Shown: in pieces, positions 1 through 8,369 of the stretch
Layout of the letters: every line of letters starts with the position of its first letter
Position numbering within the stretch: position 1 is the first letter of the stretch
Source of the DNA: Candidatus Aminicenantes bacterium UBA647
Lineage (GTDB): Bacteria > Acidobacteriota > Aminicenantia > UBA2199
Length of the DNA stretch: 31,390 nt
Assembly (NCBI GenBank): GCA_002299555.1
Contig: DBOL01000040.1
Span: forward strand, 1 to 31,390
Reading direction: 5' to 3'
Notes under the pieces: generated by a model
Databases searched by the model: none
Told to the model about the DNA's origin: nothing
What the model saw: only the letters and a program-made list of their open reading frames with translations
Program-made: the position numbers and the translations under genes

Positions 1-671
1 TAAAGTATTTCTACTGATGAGTCGGCAGAAAACACAAGTTTCCCGGTGACAAGCTCGTATAAAGTGGCACCAAGAGCATATATATCAGACCTTTGATCGA
101 CTGCTCCCCCTTTTATCTGTTCAGGAGAAATATAATATGGAGAACCCATGATCGATCCGGTCTCCGTCATGGTCTGGCTTGATACCGATCTGGCTATCCC
201 GAAATCAGCAAGGTAAATATTGTCACCTTCCTCCTCAAGAATTATGTTTGCCGGTTTTATATCCCTGTGGATTATCCCTTTCTCGTGAATATAGTTTAAA
301 GCTCCGGATAGTGACCTGATCACTTTTGGAGCAAGGGAAAGTCTTGTTTTGATATCTTTTTGTATATAAGTTTTCAGGTTTTCACCCTTAACATACTTCA
401 TAACGATGAATGCGGTTCCTTCAGCAATACCTGTTTCGTAGATATTTATAAGGTTGGGGTGCTCCAGCTTTGCATAAAGACGCGCCTCTCTTATGAACCT
501 CTTAACGATATCCGGATCAGATGCATGCTGAGGCAGGAGGATCTTTATTGCTACTTTTCTTTCAAGCATCTTGTCAAGTGCAAGATGAACTTCTGCAAAT
601 CCGCCTCTTCCCAGAAGTCTGATAAATTCATATTTACCCGAAAAGAAATTTTTTATATTTTTAATATCCAT
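1..671 (-). CDS. Hanks-type serine/threonine protein kinase, 3' end cut by window edge
   Basis: The reverse strand encodes the N-terminal 223 residues of a eukaryotic-like Ser/Thr kinase; the rest lies outside the window. Reading from the ATG at 671, the glycine-rich loop GRGGFAEV is at about residues 21-28, the ATP-binding lysine of VAIK at 43, the catalytic HRDIKPAN at 135-142, DFG at 156-158 and SPE (in place of APE) at 182-184, then DIYALG. All catalytic residues are present, so an active kinase is expected. Whether it continues into PASTA, TPR or other sensor domains, as many such kinases do, cannot be seen. It is divergent from the small secreted protein gene at 835. Confidence 0.93.
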   Translation of the reverse strand, partial: MDIKNIKNFFSGKYEFIRLLGRGGFAEVHLALDKMLERKVAIKILLPQHASDPDIVKRFIREARLYAKLEHPNLINIYETGIAEGTAFIVMKYVKGENLKTYIQKDIKTRLSLAPKVIRSLSGALNYIHEKGIIHRDIKPANIILEEEGDNIYLADFGIARSVSSQTMTETGSIMGSPYYISPEQIKGGAVDQRSDIYALGATLYELVTGKLVFSADSSVEIL

Positions 672-709
672 TTCTCAGTATATTATTGCCTCAAGATCAT
701 CAGTAAAAA

Positions 710-738
710 ATTATAATATTTTTGATGCTAAAAAACAA
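710..738 (-). promoter_or_regulatory. Possible sigma-70 promoter for the kinase gene
   Basis: On the reverse strand TTGTTT (738-733) and a perfect TATAAT (715-710) are separated by 17 bases, about 39 bases before the kinase start. The -35 is weak, so this is only a candidate. Confidence 0.3.
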
Positions 739-761
739 TCGGGGCAAAAAAGTTTTTCTCC

Positions 762-791
762 TTGACATTTAAAAATCCGGTAACATATAAT
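762..791 (+). promoter_or_regulatory. Consensus sigma-70 promoter
   Basis: TTGACA (762-767), an 18-base spacer, then TATAAT (786-791): both hexamers are perfect. It drives the small secreted protein gene starting at 835, with a predicted leader of about 37 bases. Confidence 0.8.
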
Positions 792-834
792 TCTCTTACA
801 GGCTATGTAAAAGGGGAGAAGCCATGAGGGGAAA

Positions 835-1236
835 ATGAAAAAAACAATAATAATTTTGGTGACCATTTTATTTTTTGCCCTTTCAGTTCCGGCCGATGAT
901 TCGATTGTAGAAATAAGTGATCTCAAAATCGGTAGTGTGAAGTTTCCGAGGGCATTTATTCATGATGGAAAGAGTTATAAAAAAGGTGTTTACAAAGTCA
1001 CACTTATGGAAAAAGAAGGAGAATTTTTGTTCAATGTTTTTAATCCGACAGATGAACTCCTTTTTGAAGAAGTTGCGATCGTTAAGGTCAGAAAGAGCAG
1101 GGTCGGAAAGAGGAAATTCTTGTTGCGGAAAAGCTTTATGAGAGGTTATGAATATTTCCGGATCAAAGTAACAAAACCCGATAAAGTGATAATGGGTTAC
1201 TTCCTAATTGCGAAAAATACCACAAAAACCAAATAG
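835..1236 (+). CDS. Small secreted protein of unknown function
   Basis: A 133-residue protein with a clear Sec signal peptide: Lys-Lys followed by a hydrophobic stretch to about residue 18, with likely cleavage near Ala20. The mature part is basic and rich in beta-forming residues (for example GVYKVTL and NVFNPTDELLFEE), suggesting a small beta-sandwich in the periplasm or on the cell surface. There are no cysteines and no lipobox. It has its own near-consensus promoter, an SD-like GAGGGG just before the ATG, and a strong terminator behind it, so it is a single-gene, probably well-expressed unit. I do not recognise a family. Confidence 0.75.
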   Translation: MKKTIIILVTILFFALSVPADDSIVEISDLKIGSVKFPRAFIHDGKSYKKGVYKVTLMEKEGEFLFNVFNPTDELLFEEVAIVKVRKSRVGKRKFLLRKSFMRGYEYFRIKVTKPDKVIMGYFLIAKNTTKTK

Positions 1237-1267
1237 CGAACAGGCAGCCTTATATTAATTATATTCA

Positions 1268-1294
1268 GGGGTGCCGGGGTGGCACCCCTTTTTT
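1268..1294 (+). terminator. Rho-independent terminator
   Basis: A perfect 8-bp GC-rich stem GGGGTGCC/GGCACCCC (1268-1275 with 1281-1288), a five-base loop, then six T. It terminates the secreted protein gene. Its T-run touches the stop codon of the convergent PBP gene at 1293. Confidence 0.93.
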
Positions 1295-3635
1295 ACCCGT
1301 CGTCTTCGGATACTGAACCTTTAAATTTTCCATAATAGTCCTGGATCTGCATATGGTCTTCTTCCGTGCAATTGTCGAGAGGTTCATTTCCTTTCAGGAA
1401 GCACTCCAAAAAGGGGTAGAGGCAGCCGGGAGAAAATAGTTTCCCTGTCATTTTATCGATCTTGACCATGATCACACCGGAAGGTTTTCTGTATCTTTTC
1501 ATCTCCGGATATTTTTCGAGATAGTTTTTCATGAAATTTACAAAGATCGGTGCTGCTGCTCTTGATCCGGTCTCATCCTTCCCGAGAGATTTTTCTATAA
1601 AATGACCGACCCATACTCCCAATGTAATGGTAGGGGTATACCCTATGAACCAGGCATTTGTAAAATTATTGGTAGTTCCCGTCTTGCCACCGACCGGTGC
1701 ATCAAGAACCCTTGCCCGGAAACCGGATCCATATTTTACAACACCCTGGAGCAAGTAGTTCATGACATAAGCTGTATCAGGCTCGAGGACCTGTTTTTTG
1801 TCAGGAAAGTTTTCTTCAACTATATTGTTATTCTGATCGAGGATCGAGATTATCTTATACGGATTTACCCTTATCCCGTAGTTGGGAAAAACTGTATAAG
1901 CTGCAACCATCTCTTTTAGAGTTATCTCAAGAGAGCCGAGTCCTATAGACATTACAGGTATAAGGTTCGAAGTTACTCCGAACTTCCTTGCATATTCAAC
2001 TACTTTAGGGGGGGTTATCGATTCAACAATTCTGGCAGTTACCAGATTCTTGGATTTCTCCAGAGCCATCCGGAATGTGACCGGCCCCATATATTTCCCT
2101 GTATGATTTCTTGGTTCATAAGGTTCCTGGGTCCATCGGTTCTCAAATATCCTCGGTTCGTCAAGGATGATCGTCGAGGGAGTATACCCGTTCTCAATCG
2201 CTGCGGTATATACTATCGGTTTTATTGTTGATCCGGTCTGCCTCAGAGCCTGCGTGGCATTATTCCACTTACTTCTCTCGAAATTATATCCTCCGACCAT
2301 TGCTTTAATTGCTCCCGTTCTGTTGTCTATTGCCAGCAATGCTCCGGTCATCTCGGGTTCCTGTTCAAGCCCGAGCTTTAATTCTTTTTTCTTTTCATCT
2401 ATTTCCAGGATCTTTACCAGTGCAATATCCCCTTTTTTTAATACTCTCCTGAGTGAATATTTTGTCCACTTTGCCTCTTTTGCACTCAGGGAACCCTTGT
2501 GATCTTTTATTCTGAAAATAGCTTTTGAATTGTTAACATTCGTTACCAGTCCGCTTGTTATCACACCAACTTTGATCTTTACTTTATCCCATGAGTCATG
2601 TTCATATGTTTTCGGATCTAATTTCTCTTTTATAACATTGAATAGTTTTTTCTCAGTTCTCCACCCGCCTCTTTTGTGCAGGTCCCTCAATCCTTGTTGA
2701 AGGGATTCCTCGGCCCATTTTTGCATTTCACTATTCAGCGTAGAGTAGACTTTTAGCCCGCCTTCGTACAAGAGAGTATCTCCGAACTTTGATTCCAGGT
2801 CTTTCCTGATCTCCTCGACAAAATAGCTCCCGATCTCATATTCGTCGTTATCGAAAGGTTCATCCGGGAGATCAATTTTAAGTGCATTCTCAAGTTCTTC
2901 TTTCGTAATATATTTGAGGTTAAGCATTTTCCTCAGTATCTGATCTCTTTTTCTTAAACAATTATCCGAATTCTTGAAAATATTATATCTACCGTTCGGG
3001 CTGGGGATTATAGCTGTTAAAAGTGCAGATTCTGCAAGATTTATGTCACGTGCAGATTTACCGAAATAGTATTTGGATGCAGCCTCAACTCCATAGGCAG
3101 GCCCTCCGAATGGTATCTTATTGCAATAAAAAGTGAGGATCTGGTCTTTTGAATAATTTTTTTCGATCTGAATTGATAGTAGGATCTCTTTTAGTTTTCT
3201 CCCGAACGTCCTTTTCTTCCTCTCTTCGAAAAGAAACAGGTTTCGGGCAAGCTGCATTGTGATCGTACTTCCACCTCCCAGATTCTTTTTGAATACTATT
3301 CCGGAAACAGCACGAAAGATACTTGTGAAACTTATTCCCCAATGCGACTTGAATCTTGAATCTTCCGATACGATTATCGCATCTTTAAGGATCTGCGGGA
3401 TATCACTATATTTAAGAATGATCCTTTTCTCGATCGCATATTCCTTAAGAAGTTTTTTGTTGTCGTCATATATCCTTGTCATAACTACCGGTTTTATATC
3501 CTCCAGGTTTGTTATCTGGGGGAGCCCTTTCTGATAGACCAGAAGGATCCCGGTCAATGCACCCACGAGGATTGTAACAACTATACTGATGACAATCAGA
3601 AAGACCTTAAGATGTTTTAGAAAGAACTGTTTCAT
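1293..3635 (-). CDS. mrcA: Class A penicillin-binding protein (PBP1A type), transglycosylase/transpeptidase
   Basis: A 780-residue bifunctional murein synthase that polymerises lipid II and cross-links the peptides at the outer face of the inner membrane. A membrane anchor spans about residues 11-34. The GT51 glycosyltransferase domain shows EDSRFKSHWG (91-100, catalytic Glu91) and GGSTITMQLARNLF (121-134). An OB-like insert fills roughly 340-425. The transpeptidase shows catalytic Ser469 in STIK, SKN at 528-530 and KTGTT at 651-655. All active-site residues are intact and the length is normal for PBP1A. The C-terminus carries three cysteines, possibly for disulfides. No SD precedes the ATG, and a TATACT box ends only 10 bases upstream, hinting at a near-leaderless mRNA. 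Confidence 0.96.
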   Translation of the reverse strand: MKQFFLKHLKVFLIVISIVVTILVGALTGILLVYQKGLPQITNLEDIKPVVMTRIYDDNKKLLKEYAIEKRIILKYSDIPQILKDAIIVSEDSRFKSHWGISFTSIFRAVSGIVFKKNLGGGSTITMQLARNLFLFEERKKRTFGRKLKEILLSIQIEKNYSKDQILTFYCNKIPFGGPAYGVEAASKYYFGKSARDINLAESALLTAIIPSPNGRYNIFKNSDNCLRKRDQILRKMLNLKYITKEELENALKIDLPDEPFDNDEYEIGSYFVEEIRKDLESKFGDTLLYEGGLKVYSTLNSEMQKWAEESLQQGLRDLHKRGGWRTEKKLFNVIKEKLDPKTYEHDSWDKVKIKVGVITSGLVTNVNNSKAIFRIKDHKGSLSAKEAKWTKYSLRRVLKKGDIALVKILEIDEKKKELKLGLEQEPEMTGALLAIDNRTGAIKAMVGGYNFERSKWNNATQALRQTGSTIKPIVYTAAIENGYTPSTIILDEPRIFENRWTQEPYEPRNHTGKYMGPVTFRMALEKSKNLVTARIVESITPPKVVEYARKFGVTSNLIPVMSIGLGSLEITLKEMVAAYTVFPNYGIRVNPYKIISILDQNNNIVEENFPDKKQVLEPDTAYVMNYLLQGVVKYGSGFRARVLDAPVGGKTGTTNNFTNAWFIGYTPTITLGVWVGHFIEKSLGKDETGSRAAAPIFVNFMKNYLEKYPEMKRYRKPSGVIMVKIDKMTGKLFSPGCLYPFLECFLKGNEPLDNCTEEDHMQIQDYYGKFKGSVSEDDG

Positions 3636-3695
3636 TGCGATGTCGAGTATATCATACGGTCCTGAATAATTAAAGATTCCATCCCTTACCCGGCC

Positions 3696-3711
3696 ACTTC
3701 GACAAGCTCAG
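3696..3711 (+). repeat. Dispersed repeat fragment, copy A part 1
   Basis: The 16-mer ACTTCGACAAGCTCAG occurs here and again at 23025-23040 in the same orientation. Both copies are intergenic. It contains the TTCGACAAGCTCA core that I recall as common in intergenic repeats of many bacteria. Confidence 0.6.
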
Positions 3712-3783
3712 TGATCGAATTATTGACAATAATCCAAACCAATCAGATAAGCTCTTTTTAGTCATGTTGAATTGATAAAGTTA

Positions 3784-3811
3784 CGAAGTTAAGCTACGTC
3801 CCTCAAATTCG
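3784..3811 (-). repeat. Dispersed repeat fragment, copy A part 2
   Basis: Read on the reverse strand, these 28 bases match 23003-23030 at 27 of 28 positions (core CGAATTTGAGGGACGTAGC). In copy A the two fragments are about 70 bases apart and in opposite orientation. In copy B they are fused and overlapping, so at least one copy is rearranged. Confidence 0.65.
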
Positions 3812-3812
3812 G

Positions 3813-3841
3813 TTGAAAAATTTTCCGGAATTTAGTCTAAT
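3813..3841 (+). promoter_or_regulatory. Likely promoter of the ZIP transporter gene
   Basis: TTGAAA (3813-3818), 17 bases, TCTAAT (3836-3841). The predicted transcript start falls next to the SD GAGGTGG at 3848-3854, giving a leader of only about 11 bases. Confidence 0.5.
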
Positions 3842-3858
3842 AATATTGAGGTGGTTAT

Positions 3859-4668
3859 ATGGAATGGTTTGGAGGATTAAACCCGATTGTTCAGGCTCTG
3901 GTCGCAACATGTTTCACATGGTTTATGACCGCACTTGGTGCAGCAGTTGTTTTTCTGTTCAAAAATTTTAATAAAAAAATGATGGATGGGATGCTTGGTT
4001 TTGCTGCAGGTGTTATGATTGCGGCGAGTTACTGGTCTCTGCTGGCGCCTTCTATAGAAATGGCGGAAGAGATGAATATGGTACCATGGGTACCGGCAGC
4101 TATCGGGTTTGTACTTGGTGGTGCTTTCCTCTGGAGCATAGATAAAATCCTTCCTCATCTTCATCTCGGATTTCCCATGGAAGAGGCAGAAGGGATCAAA
4201 ACCGGGTGGAGAAGGACTATTCTTCTTGTCCTTTCTATCACACTCCATAATATTCCCGAAGGCCTTGCGGTCGGAGTGGCATTCGGAGCTCTGGGTGCAA
4301 ACCTATCGTCGGTATCACTTGCAGGTGCGATTGCACTTGCTTTCGGAATAGGCATCCAGAACTTTCCTGAAGGGGCGGCAGTTTCGGTACCCCTGCACAG
4401 AGAGGGGTTGAGTAAAGCGAAAAGTTTTTATTATGGACAATTATCCGGTGTTGTTGAGCCGATCGCAGGTGTGATCGGTGCTGCTTCAGTTCTCCTGATC
4501 AGGCCTATGCTTCCTTATGCGCTTGCTTTTGCAGCCGGTGCAATGATCTTTGTTGTTGTTGAAGAGTTGATACCTGAATCTCAGATCGGCAAAAATACTG
4601 ATATTGCGACGGTCGGGGTTATAATAGGTTTCACAATTATGATGACCCTTGACGTAGCTTTGGGATGA
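3859..4668 (+). CDS. zupT: ZIP family divalent metal transporter (ZupT/GufA type)
   Basis: A 269-residue inner-membrane protein with about eight hydrophobic segments, imported metal most likely Zn2+ and possibly Fe2+ or Mn2+. The two ZIP signature helices are clear: HNIPEGLAVG at 130-139 and NFPEGAAV at 168-175, with the metal-ligating His, Asn and Glu residues in place. A histidine-bearing cytoplasmic stretch (PHLHLG, about 99-104) lies in the variable loop, as is usual. Length matches ZupT/GufA (about 250-270). The ATG follows the SD GAGGTGG. No metal-regulator operator was recognised. The neighbours (PBP, oxidoreductase operon) give no functional link. Confidence 0.92.
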   Translation: MEWFGGLNPIVQALVATCFTWFMTALGAAVVFLFKNFNKKMMDGMLGFAAGVMIAASYWSLLAPSIEMAEEMNMVPWVPAAIGFVLGGAFLWSIDKILPHLHLGFPMEEAEGIKTGWRRTILLVLSITLHNIPEGLAVGVAFGALGANLSSVSLAGAIALAFGIGIQNFPEGAAVSVPLHREGLSKAKSFYYGQLSGVVEPIAGVIGAASVLLIRPMLPYALAFAAGAMIFVVVEELIPESQIGKNTDIATVGVIIGFTIMMTLDVALG

Positions 4669-4701
4669 GGCGGGATTTAGTATAATTATTCTATTTCATA
4701 C

Positions 4702-4729
4702 TTGACATTGATTTTCAAAGTAATACAAT
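4702..4729 (+). promoter_or_regulatory. Promoter of the 2-oxoacid:ferredoxin oxidoreductase operon
   Basis: TTGACA (4702-4707), 16 bases, TACAAT (4724-4729), followed by the SD AAAGGAGG before the ATG at 4755. It gives a leader of about 19 bases. Confidence 0.7.
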
Positions 4730-4754
4730 AATATTTCACAAAAGGAGGTTCTTT

Positions 4755-4979
4755 ATGCCTGCTAAAGGTTATGTCGAAATACTGGTTGACACGTGTAAAG
4801 GGTGTGGCCTCTGTGTTGCTAATTGCCCTACTCAGTGTCTCGCGTTGAAACAGGACGATACGAATGTTTTCGGTTATCATTATTCCTATATGTCAGATCC
4901 AGACAAATGTATTGCCTGTATGAATTGTGCGGTTATGTGTCCTGATTCTGTTATAACTGTATATAAGAAAAAAAGTTAG
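4755..4979 (+). CDS. vorD: 2-oxoacid:ferredoxin oxidoreductase, delta (ferredoxin-like) subunit
   Basis: A 74-residue bacterial-type ferredoxin with two [4Fe-4S] motifs: Cys14-x2-Cys17-x2-Cys20-x3-Cys24-Pro and Cys52-x2-Cys55-x2-Cys58-x3-Cys62-Pro. It passes electrons from the TPP-bound intermediate in the beta subunit to an external ferredoxin. It is the first gene of a delta-alpha-beta-gamma operon and has the best SD in the set (AAAGGAGG). The four-separate-subunit arrangement fits Vor/Kor enzymes. It is named vorD by order and annotation habit; korD is equally possible because substrate cannot be read from sequence. Confidence 0.9.
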   Translation: MPAKGYVEILVDTCKGCGLCVANCPTQCLALKQDDTNVFGYHYSYMSDPDKCIACMNCAVMCPDSVITVYKKKS

Positions 4980-4998
4980 TTTCTGAATGGAGGAAAAA

Positions 4999-6063
4999 TT
5001 GGGTGAAATAAGATTTATGAAAGGAAATGAGGCTCTTGCGGAAGCCGCTATCAGAGCCGGGATGCAGGGATATTTCGGGTACCCGATCACACCCCAGTCC
5101 GAAGTCATTGAATATCTTGCTGCCGAAGAGCCTAATCATGATTATACTCTAATTCAGGCGGAGAGCGAGGTTGCATCGATAAATATGGTTTACGGTGGTG
5201 CTGCCGCCGGAGCCAGAGTAATGACCACAACATCTTCTCCGGGATATTCCCTGATGCAGGAAGGCGTGTCATATATTGCATGTGCTGAATTGCCTTGCGT
5301 TGTTGCAAATATAGCAAGGGGAGGGCCGGGTCTTGGTACAATTCAGGCTGGGCAGGGAGATTATTTTCAGGCCGTGAAAGGTGGAGGGCATGGTGATTAC
5401 AGACAGATAGTCCTGGCACCGAACTCCGTACAGGAAATGGTAGATCATACGATCCTTGCATTTGAACTTGCAGATAAATATAGAACTCCGGTACTTATTT
5501 TGTCAGATGGAGCTATCGGACAAATGATGGAGAAGGTTGAACTTCCAGATCCGATCCCATACAAACCGAACAAGCCCTGGGCGACAACCGGGAAAACTCA
5601 TGACAGAGAAAGAAACTATATAACTTCTTTATATATCCAATCTGACGATATGGAAAGAAAGAACATTTCTCTCCAGAAGAAATTTAGAAAAATAGAAGAA
5701 AAGGAAGTGAGATTTGAAGAGTATATGATCGAAGATGCAGAATTAATTATAACTGCTTATGGAGTTACATCCAGAACTTCGAAGAAGATAGTAGATCTCG
5801 CCAGGGAAGCCGGTATAAAGTTGGGACTTCACAGACCCATTACGCTATGGCCGTTCCCTTCTGAAAGGATCATCGAACTCGCGAGTGATGACAAAGTAAA
5901 GGCTTTCTTTTCTATAGAGATGAGTGCCGGACAGATGGTAGAGGATGTGAAGCTTGCAGTTAACGGCAGGAAACCCACGTTCTTCTATGGAAGGACCGGT
6001 GGTATCATCCCGACACCTGAAGAGGTTATCGATTTTATACAAAAGAAAGCCGGGGAATTATAA
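4999..6063 (+). CDS. vorB: 2-oxoacid:ferredoxin oxidoreductase, alpha subunit
   Basis: A 354-residue alpha subunit of the CoA-acylating 2-oxoacid:ferredoxin oxidoreductase. MKGNEALAEAAIRAG and the substrate-loop motif GYPITPQSE near the N-terminus are typical of the pyrimidine-binding domain of VorB/KorA, followed by the transketolase C-terminal-like domain (SIEMSAGQMVEDV near the end). A start at TTG 4999 is preferred: it has GGAGG five bases upstream, whereas the ATG at 4987 lies inside that SD region and has none of its own; using it would add four residues. The substrate may be a branched-chain 2-oxoacid or 2-oxoglutarate. Eight bases beyond its stop an SD starts the beta subunit. Confidence 0.92.
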   Translation: MGEIRFMKGNEALAEAAIRAGMQGYFGYPITPQSEVIEYLAAEEPNHDYTLIQAESEVASINMVYGGAAAGARVMTTTSSPGYSLMQEGVSYIACAELPCVVANIARGGPGLGTIQAGQGDYFQAVKGGGHGDYRQIVLAPNSVQEMVDHTILAFELADKYRTPVLILSDGAIGQMMEKVELPDPIPYKPNKPWATTGKTHDRERNYITSLYIQSDDMERKNISLQKKFRKIEEKEVRFEEYMIEDAELIITAYGVTSRTSKKIVDLAREAGIKLGLHRPITLWPFPSERIIELASDDKVKAFFSIEMSAGQMVEDVKLAVNGRKPTFFYGRTGGIIPTPEEVIDFIQKKAGEL

Positions 6064-6073
6064 GGAGATATAA

Positions 6074-6826
6074 ATGAGAGAAGGATACGAGGTAATATAT
6101 CAGAAACCAAAGACCCTTACAGATAATAAAATGCACTATTGCCCTGGTTGTATTCATGGCATTATGCATAAAATATTTATGGAAGTAGTCGAGGAGATGG
6201 ACATCCAGGAGAAAACAGTGGGTGTTTGCCCCGTTGGATGTTCAGTATTTGCATATGATTATATGGATGTGGATATGCAGGAAGCTGCTCACGGGAGAGC
6301 TGCTGCAGTTGCCACGGCAATAAAAAGGATGCTTCCTGACAGGATGGTTTTCTCATATCAGGGAGATGGTGACCTTGCTGCTATCGGAACAGCGGAAACA
6401 CTGCATGCATGTAACAGAGGTGAGAATTTTCTCTTTATTTTTATTAATAATGGTATTTACGGGATGACCGGAGGCCAGATGGCCCCTACAACTTTAAATG
6501 GACAGAAAACAACTACAAGTCCACTTGGAAGAGACAAAAAAAGTATGGGATCTCCTTTGAAGATGACCGAGATGGTAACACCTCTTGATGGTGTTGCTTT
6601 TGCCGCCAGGGTAAGCGGAAACAATCCCGCAAATGTCAGAAAGGCAAAAAGGATATTTAGAAAGGCTCTTGAAATTCAGCAGCAGAACATCGGCACTCAA
6701 TTTGTTGAGGTTGTATCAAATTGCCCGTCGGGGTGGAAGTGTACTCCTGTTGAATCTATGGACTGGATCGTAGAACAATCGATACCTTACTATCCGTTAG
6801 GAATTTTTAAGGAACCGGGGAAATAG
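6074..6826 (+). CDS. vorA: 2-oxoacid:ferredoxin oxidoreductase, beta (TPP-binding) subunit
   Basis: A 250-residue TPP-binding subunit. CPGCIHG (23-29) and GVCPVGCS (50-57) are family hallmarks near the active site. The thiamine diphosphate motif starts with GDGD at 97-100 and ends with NN at 125-126, followed by YGMTGGQMAPTT. Decarboxylation of the 2-oxoacid and formation of the hydroxyalkyl-TPP intermediate occur here. The length is usual for KorB/VorA. The ATG follows SD AAGGAG. Because this operon consumes TPP, the thiazole-synthesis operon 10 kb away is relevant to its cofactor supply. Confidence 0.93.
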   Translation: MREGYEVIYQKPKTLTDNKMHYCPGCIHGIMHKIFMEVVEEMDIQEKTVGVCPVGCSVFAYDYMDVDMQEAAHGRAAAVATAIKRMLPDRMVFSYQGDGDLAAIGTAETLHACNRGENFLFIFINNGIYGMTGGQMAPTTLNGQKTTTSPLGRDKKSMGSPLKMTEMVTPLDGVAFAARVSGNNPANVRKAKRIFRKALEIQQQNIGTQFVEVVSNCPSGWKCTPVESMDWIVEQSIPYYPLGIFKEPGK

Positions 6827-6835
6827 GAGATCAGA

Positions 6836-7372
6836 ATGCTTAATGAAATGATATTTGCAGGTTTTGGCGGACAGGGTGTTTTGTCCATGGGGAAACTTCT
6901 TGCATATGCTGCAATGAAAGAGGGCAGGGAAGTCAGTTGGATGCCGTCCTATGGCCCTGAGATGCGTGGAGGAACCGCGAATTGTATGGTAAATGTGAGC
7001 GATAAACCGATCTCGTCACCTATTGTTACTATGTATGATGTTGTGATCGCTCTAAATCAGCCTTCTCTCGACAAATTTGAGCCGAAGGTAAAAAAGGGCG
7101 GGATCCTGATCTGGGAAAGCAGTACGATCAAAGACGGCCCGAAGAGAGATGATATAAGAGTGTTTGCAATACCGGCAGTTGATAAGGCCAACAAGGAACT
7201 TAAGAATGTACAGGTAATGAATATGCTTATTCTTGGAGCATTGGTCAAGGTAAATGATATAGTAAAGAAGGAATCTCTTATTGTAGCATTAAAGGAGACA
7301 CTTCCCGAGAGGCATCACAAACTTATTCCGTTGAATGAAAAAGCTATTGCCCTTGGGATGACCCTGGTCTGA
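6836..7372 (+). CDS. vorC: 2-oxoacid:ferredoxin oxidoreductase, gamma subunit
   Basis: A 178-residue gamma subunit (POR/KOR catalytic domain family), which helps bind CoA and shape the active site. The N-terminal glycine-rich signature FAGFGGQGVLSMG is at about residues 7-19, and SYGPEMRGGTANC follows at about 39-51, both diagnostic. SD GGAGA precedes the ATG. It is the last gene of the operon. Its stop is four bases from the convergent batA-like gene, and no hairpin terminator is visible between them, so read-through or overlapping transcripts are possible. Confidence 0.93.
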   Translation: MLNEMIFAGFGGQGVLSMGKLLAYAAMKEGREVSWMPSYGPEMRGGTANCMVNVSDKPISSPIVTMYDVVIALNQPSLDKFEPKVKKGGILIWESSTIKDGPKRDDIRVFAIPAVDKANKELKNVQVMNMLILGALVKVNDIVKKESLIVALKETLPERHHKLIPLNEKAIALGMTLV

Positions 7373-7376
7373 GTTA

Positions 7377-8369
7377 TCAGGGGATTGTTCTTAAAATACT
7401 TCTTTTTGAGAATTCGGCCATAAGAAACATAAAAAGTCCCGGTAAAAGAAAATAGGGGTAGAGTTCCTGTGTATTGTAGAACCTTTTTGTCGATATTTCA
7501 GTTTTTTCCCATTTGTTTATTTCAGTAAATATTTTGTCCAGTGAATCCTTGTCAGTTGCTCTGAAGTACAGTCCGCCGGTCATATTTGCGATCTCTCTCA
7601 ATACTTTTTCATCTATCTCAACATCTACCATTATCTCAGTTTCCCTTCCGAACCCGTCTGTGACAGGGAATGGAGCTTTCCCACGTTTACCTACACCGAT
7701 AGTGTACACTTTGATCCCGAAATTAAGTGCGATCTGTGAAGCATCTCTCGGATCGATTTCGCCTTTGTTATTCACCCCATCTGTAAGAAGTATGATGATC
7801 TTTGTTCTGCTTTTTGAATGTTTGATCCTGTTGACTGAAGTTGCAAGGGCCATTCCAAGTGCTGTCCCATCCTCGAGTTCTCCCAGGCTGGTCATGTTCA
7901 GAAAATAGTTGAGCATCTCATAGTCCAGTGTGAGGGGACATTTCGTGACTGCAGCGCCGGCAAACGCGACCAGCCCTATCCTGTCGGTTTTCCTCTTGCT
8001 GATAAACCCGTTAATTACTTCTTTAGCAACTTCAAGCCTGTTTTTAGGTTTGAAATCTAGTGAAGCCATAGATCCGGATATATCCATTGCAAGAAGTATA
8101 TCGATCCCTTTCTTGTTTTCCACATCATAATAGTCCAGTAGCTGTGGACGTGCCAGAGCAATAATGAAGAGTACAAGTGTAAGAAGTTTAATATAAAAGA
8201 GGTTTTTTATAAAAAATATTTTTAAACCATTTTCACTGCTATTGAGAAACTTTCCTGATGAATAATTGATATATCTTTTCCCTTTTCTATCCCCGAAACG
8301 TTTCCACATTGTCAGGGCCGGAACTGATAATAGGAGAAGCAATGCGAGTGGATATTCAAAGTGAGGCAT
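7377..8369 (-). CDS. von Willebrand factor A membrane protein, BatA type
   Basis: A 330-residue inner-membrane protein: N-terminal hydrophobic helix (about 8-22), second helix (about 56-73), a VWA domain with the MIDAS motif DISGS at 96-100 and a later LTDGVNN, and a C-terminal transmembrane helix. This is the layout of BatA of the Bat/MoxR-VWA systems, linked to stress tolerance and envelope or protein-complex assembly. The longest frame begins at 8405, but the ATG at 8369 is preceded by GAGGAGG and gives the canonical BatA N-terminus MPHFEYPLALLL, so it was chosen. It overlaps the upstream gene by 14 bases. No BatB follows. Confidence 0.85.
   Translation of the reverse strand: MPHFEYPLALLLLLSVPALTMWKRFGDRKGKRYINYSSGKFLNSSENGLKIFFIKNLFYIKLLTLVLFIIALARPQLLDYYDVENKKGIDILLAMDISGSMASLDFKPKNRLEVAKEVINGFISKRKTDRIGLVAFAGAAVTKCPLTLDYEMLNYFLNMTSLGELEDGTALGMALATSVNRIKHSKSRTKIIILLTDGVNNKGEIDPRDASQIALNFGIKVYTIGVGKRGKAPFPVTDGFGRETEIMVDVEIDEKVLREIANMTGGLYFRATDKDSLDKIFTEINKWEKTEISTKRFYNTQELYPYFLLPGLFMFLMAEFSKRSILRTIP

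Noticed and set aside
711..926. 71-residue frame on the reverse strand overlapping the secreted protein start
   Set aside because: It runs across a consensus promoter and signal-peptide codons of the real gene; hydrophobicity is a shadow of that signal peptide.
1602..2502. Open frames antisense to the PBP gene (105 and 111 residues)
   Set aside because: No SD or family motif; they mirror the strongly conserved PBP frame.
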